This document shows, piece after piece, positions 33,747 to 34,187 of a stretch of 34,187 nt of DNA (its first letter is position 1; each line of letters opens with the position of its first letter). Position numbers and translations under genes: made by a program. The notes under the pieces were generated by a model that made no database searches, was not told the DNA's origin, and saw nothing but the letters and a program-made list of their open reading frames with translations. Source of the stretch: Panacagrimonas sp041635265 (GTDB lineage: Bacteria > Pseudomonadota > Gammaproteobacteria > Nevskiales > Nevskiaceae); assembly GCA_041635265.1 (NCBI GenBank), contig JBFJJV010000017.1, positions 1 to 34,187 on the forward strand, in the 5' to 3' direction.

Positions 33747-34187
33747 ATGAATAATACCCACCCACTTGGCCAAGCCGTTACGCGACTCGACCTGGTTGCA
33801 TGGTTTCTGATGGCTGTGGCCTTGCTGCTGATCCTGCGCCTGCATTTGCTGCCGGCTTTGCTGGGCGGGCTACTGGTTTTTGAACTGGTGGGCGTGCTCA
33901 CGCCGCTGATTCGGCGTGTTGAGATCAGCCGCGACGGTGCGCGAATCATCGTGGTTGCACTGATCTCGGTGCTGGTGGTGACCGCACTGATCTTTCTGAT
34001 TTTTGGCGCCATCAGTTTCTTCCGAAGCGATGCCGGAAATCTGTCCGTGCTGTTGCGCAAACTGGCCGAGATCATCGATCAGTCCCGAGCACGTTTGCCA
34101 GTGTGGACGCTCGCCTATATTCCCGAAACGGCTGACGAATTAAGGACAGCCCTGACGGGCTGGCTGCGCCAGAATTCCGGTGCCTTG
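33747..34187 (+). CDS. AI-2E family transporter, N-terminal part (cut by window end)
   Basis: An open frame of 147 codons runs from ATG 33747 off the right edge. The product begins MNNTHPLGQAVTRLD and has two closely spaced helices (about residues 17-32 and 34-54), a basic loop (IRRVEISRDGARI) and a third helix (about 67-92), followed by a long amphipathic soluble stretch. That is the N-terminal layout of the AI-2E/PerM family of membrane proteins, whose members export AI-2 or act as ion transporters. The substrate cannot be assigned. ATG 33734 in another frame stops after five codons, so 33747 is the start. Confidence 0.75.
   Translation, partial: MNNTHPLGQAVTRLDLVAWFLMAVALLLILRLHLLPALLGGLLVFELVGVLTPLIRRVEISRDGARIIVVALISVLVVTALIFLIFGAISFFRSDAGNLSVLLRKLAEIIDQSRARLPVWTLAYIPETADELRTALTGWLRQNSGAL

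Overview
The window looks like the chromosome of a non-enteric gammaproteobacterium. The rsmA-pdxA-surA-lptD block with divergent amgK-murU is a gammaproteobacterial arrangement, and the genome is moderately GC-rich with many GTG/TTG starts and 4-bp gene overlaps. I cannot name a genus. I see no tRNA, rRNA, insertion sequence, phage gene or CRISPR array. Both window ends cut genes (nrtA at the left, an AI-2E family permease at the right).

Region 1 (1-16393, all plus strand) is a complete nitrate-assimilation and molybdenum-cofactor locus. It opens with an ABC nitrate importer: the nrtA tail, nrtB, and an ATPase with NrtC- and NrtD-like halves fused in one chain. A terminator-like hairpin sits between nrtA and nrtB. 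A 261-bp regulatory gap follows. It carries two tandem NtrC-type palindromes and a sigma-54 -24/-12 element. After it comes a closely packed run of eleven genes: narK (MFS nitrate/nitrite transporter), nirB-nirD (NADH nitrite reductase), a NasC-like flavoprotein, nasA (nitrate reductase), mobA, moaA, moaD, moaE, a moaC-moaB fusion and moeA. Read together, nitrate is imported by two routes, reduced to nitrite by NasA using NADH electrons through the flavoprotein, then reduced to ammonium by NirBD. The same transcript would also supply most of the Mo-bis-MGD pathway that NasA needs, under nitrogen control.

Region 2 (16401-21854, minus strand) is a conserved envelope/housekeeping operon: lptD, surA, pdxA, rsmA. 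Its last gene converges on moeA with 7 bp between the stop codons. Region 3 (21944-26687, plus) starts divergently from lptD with amgK-murU (peptidoglycan sugar recycling), then a Uup-type ABC-F ATPase, then msrB-msrA. Both methionine sulfoxide reductases carry lipoprotein-type export signals, MsrB with a twin-arginine motif.

Region 4 (26738-34187) is more accessory. It holds an exopolysaccharide-initiating sugar transferase and an outer-membrane beta-barrel protein on the plus strand. On the minus strand are two short uncharacterised genes and a WecA/MraY-like glycosyltransferase. A 411-bp gap follows, then a 505-residue membrane protein with degenerate ZIP-transporter motifs, and the start of an AI-2E family permease.

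No clearly undescribed system stands out. The best candidates for a second look are the NtrC/sigma-54 control region that appears to drive both the enzymes and their cofactor pathway, the nrtA-nrtB hairpin, the asymmetric NrtCD ATPase, the lipoprotein Msr pair and the ZIP-like protein.
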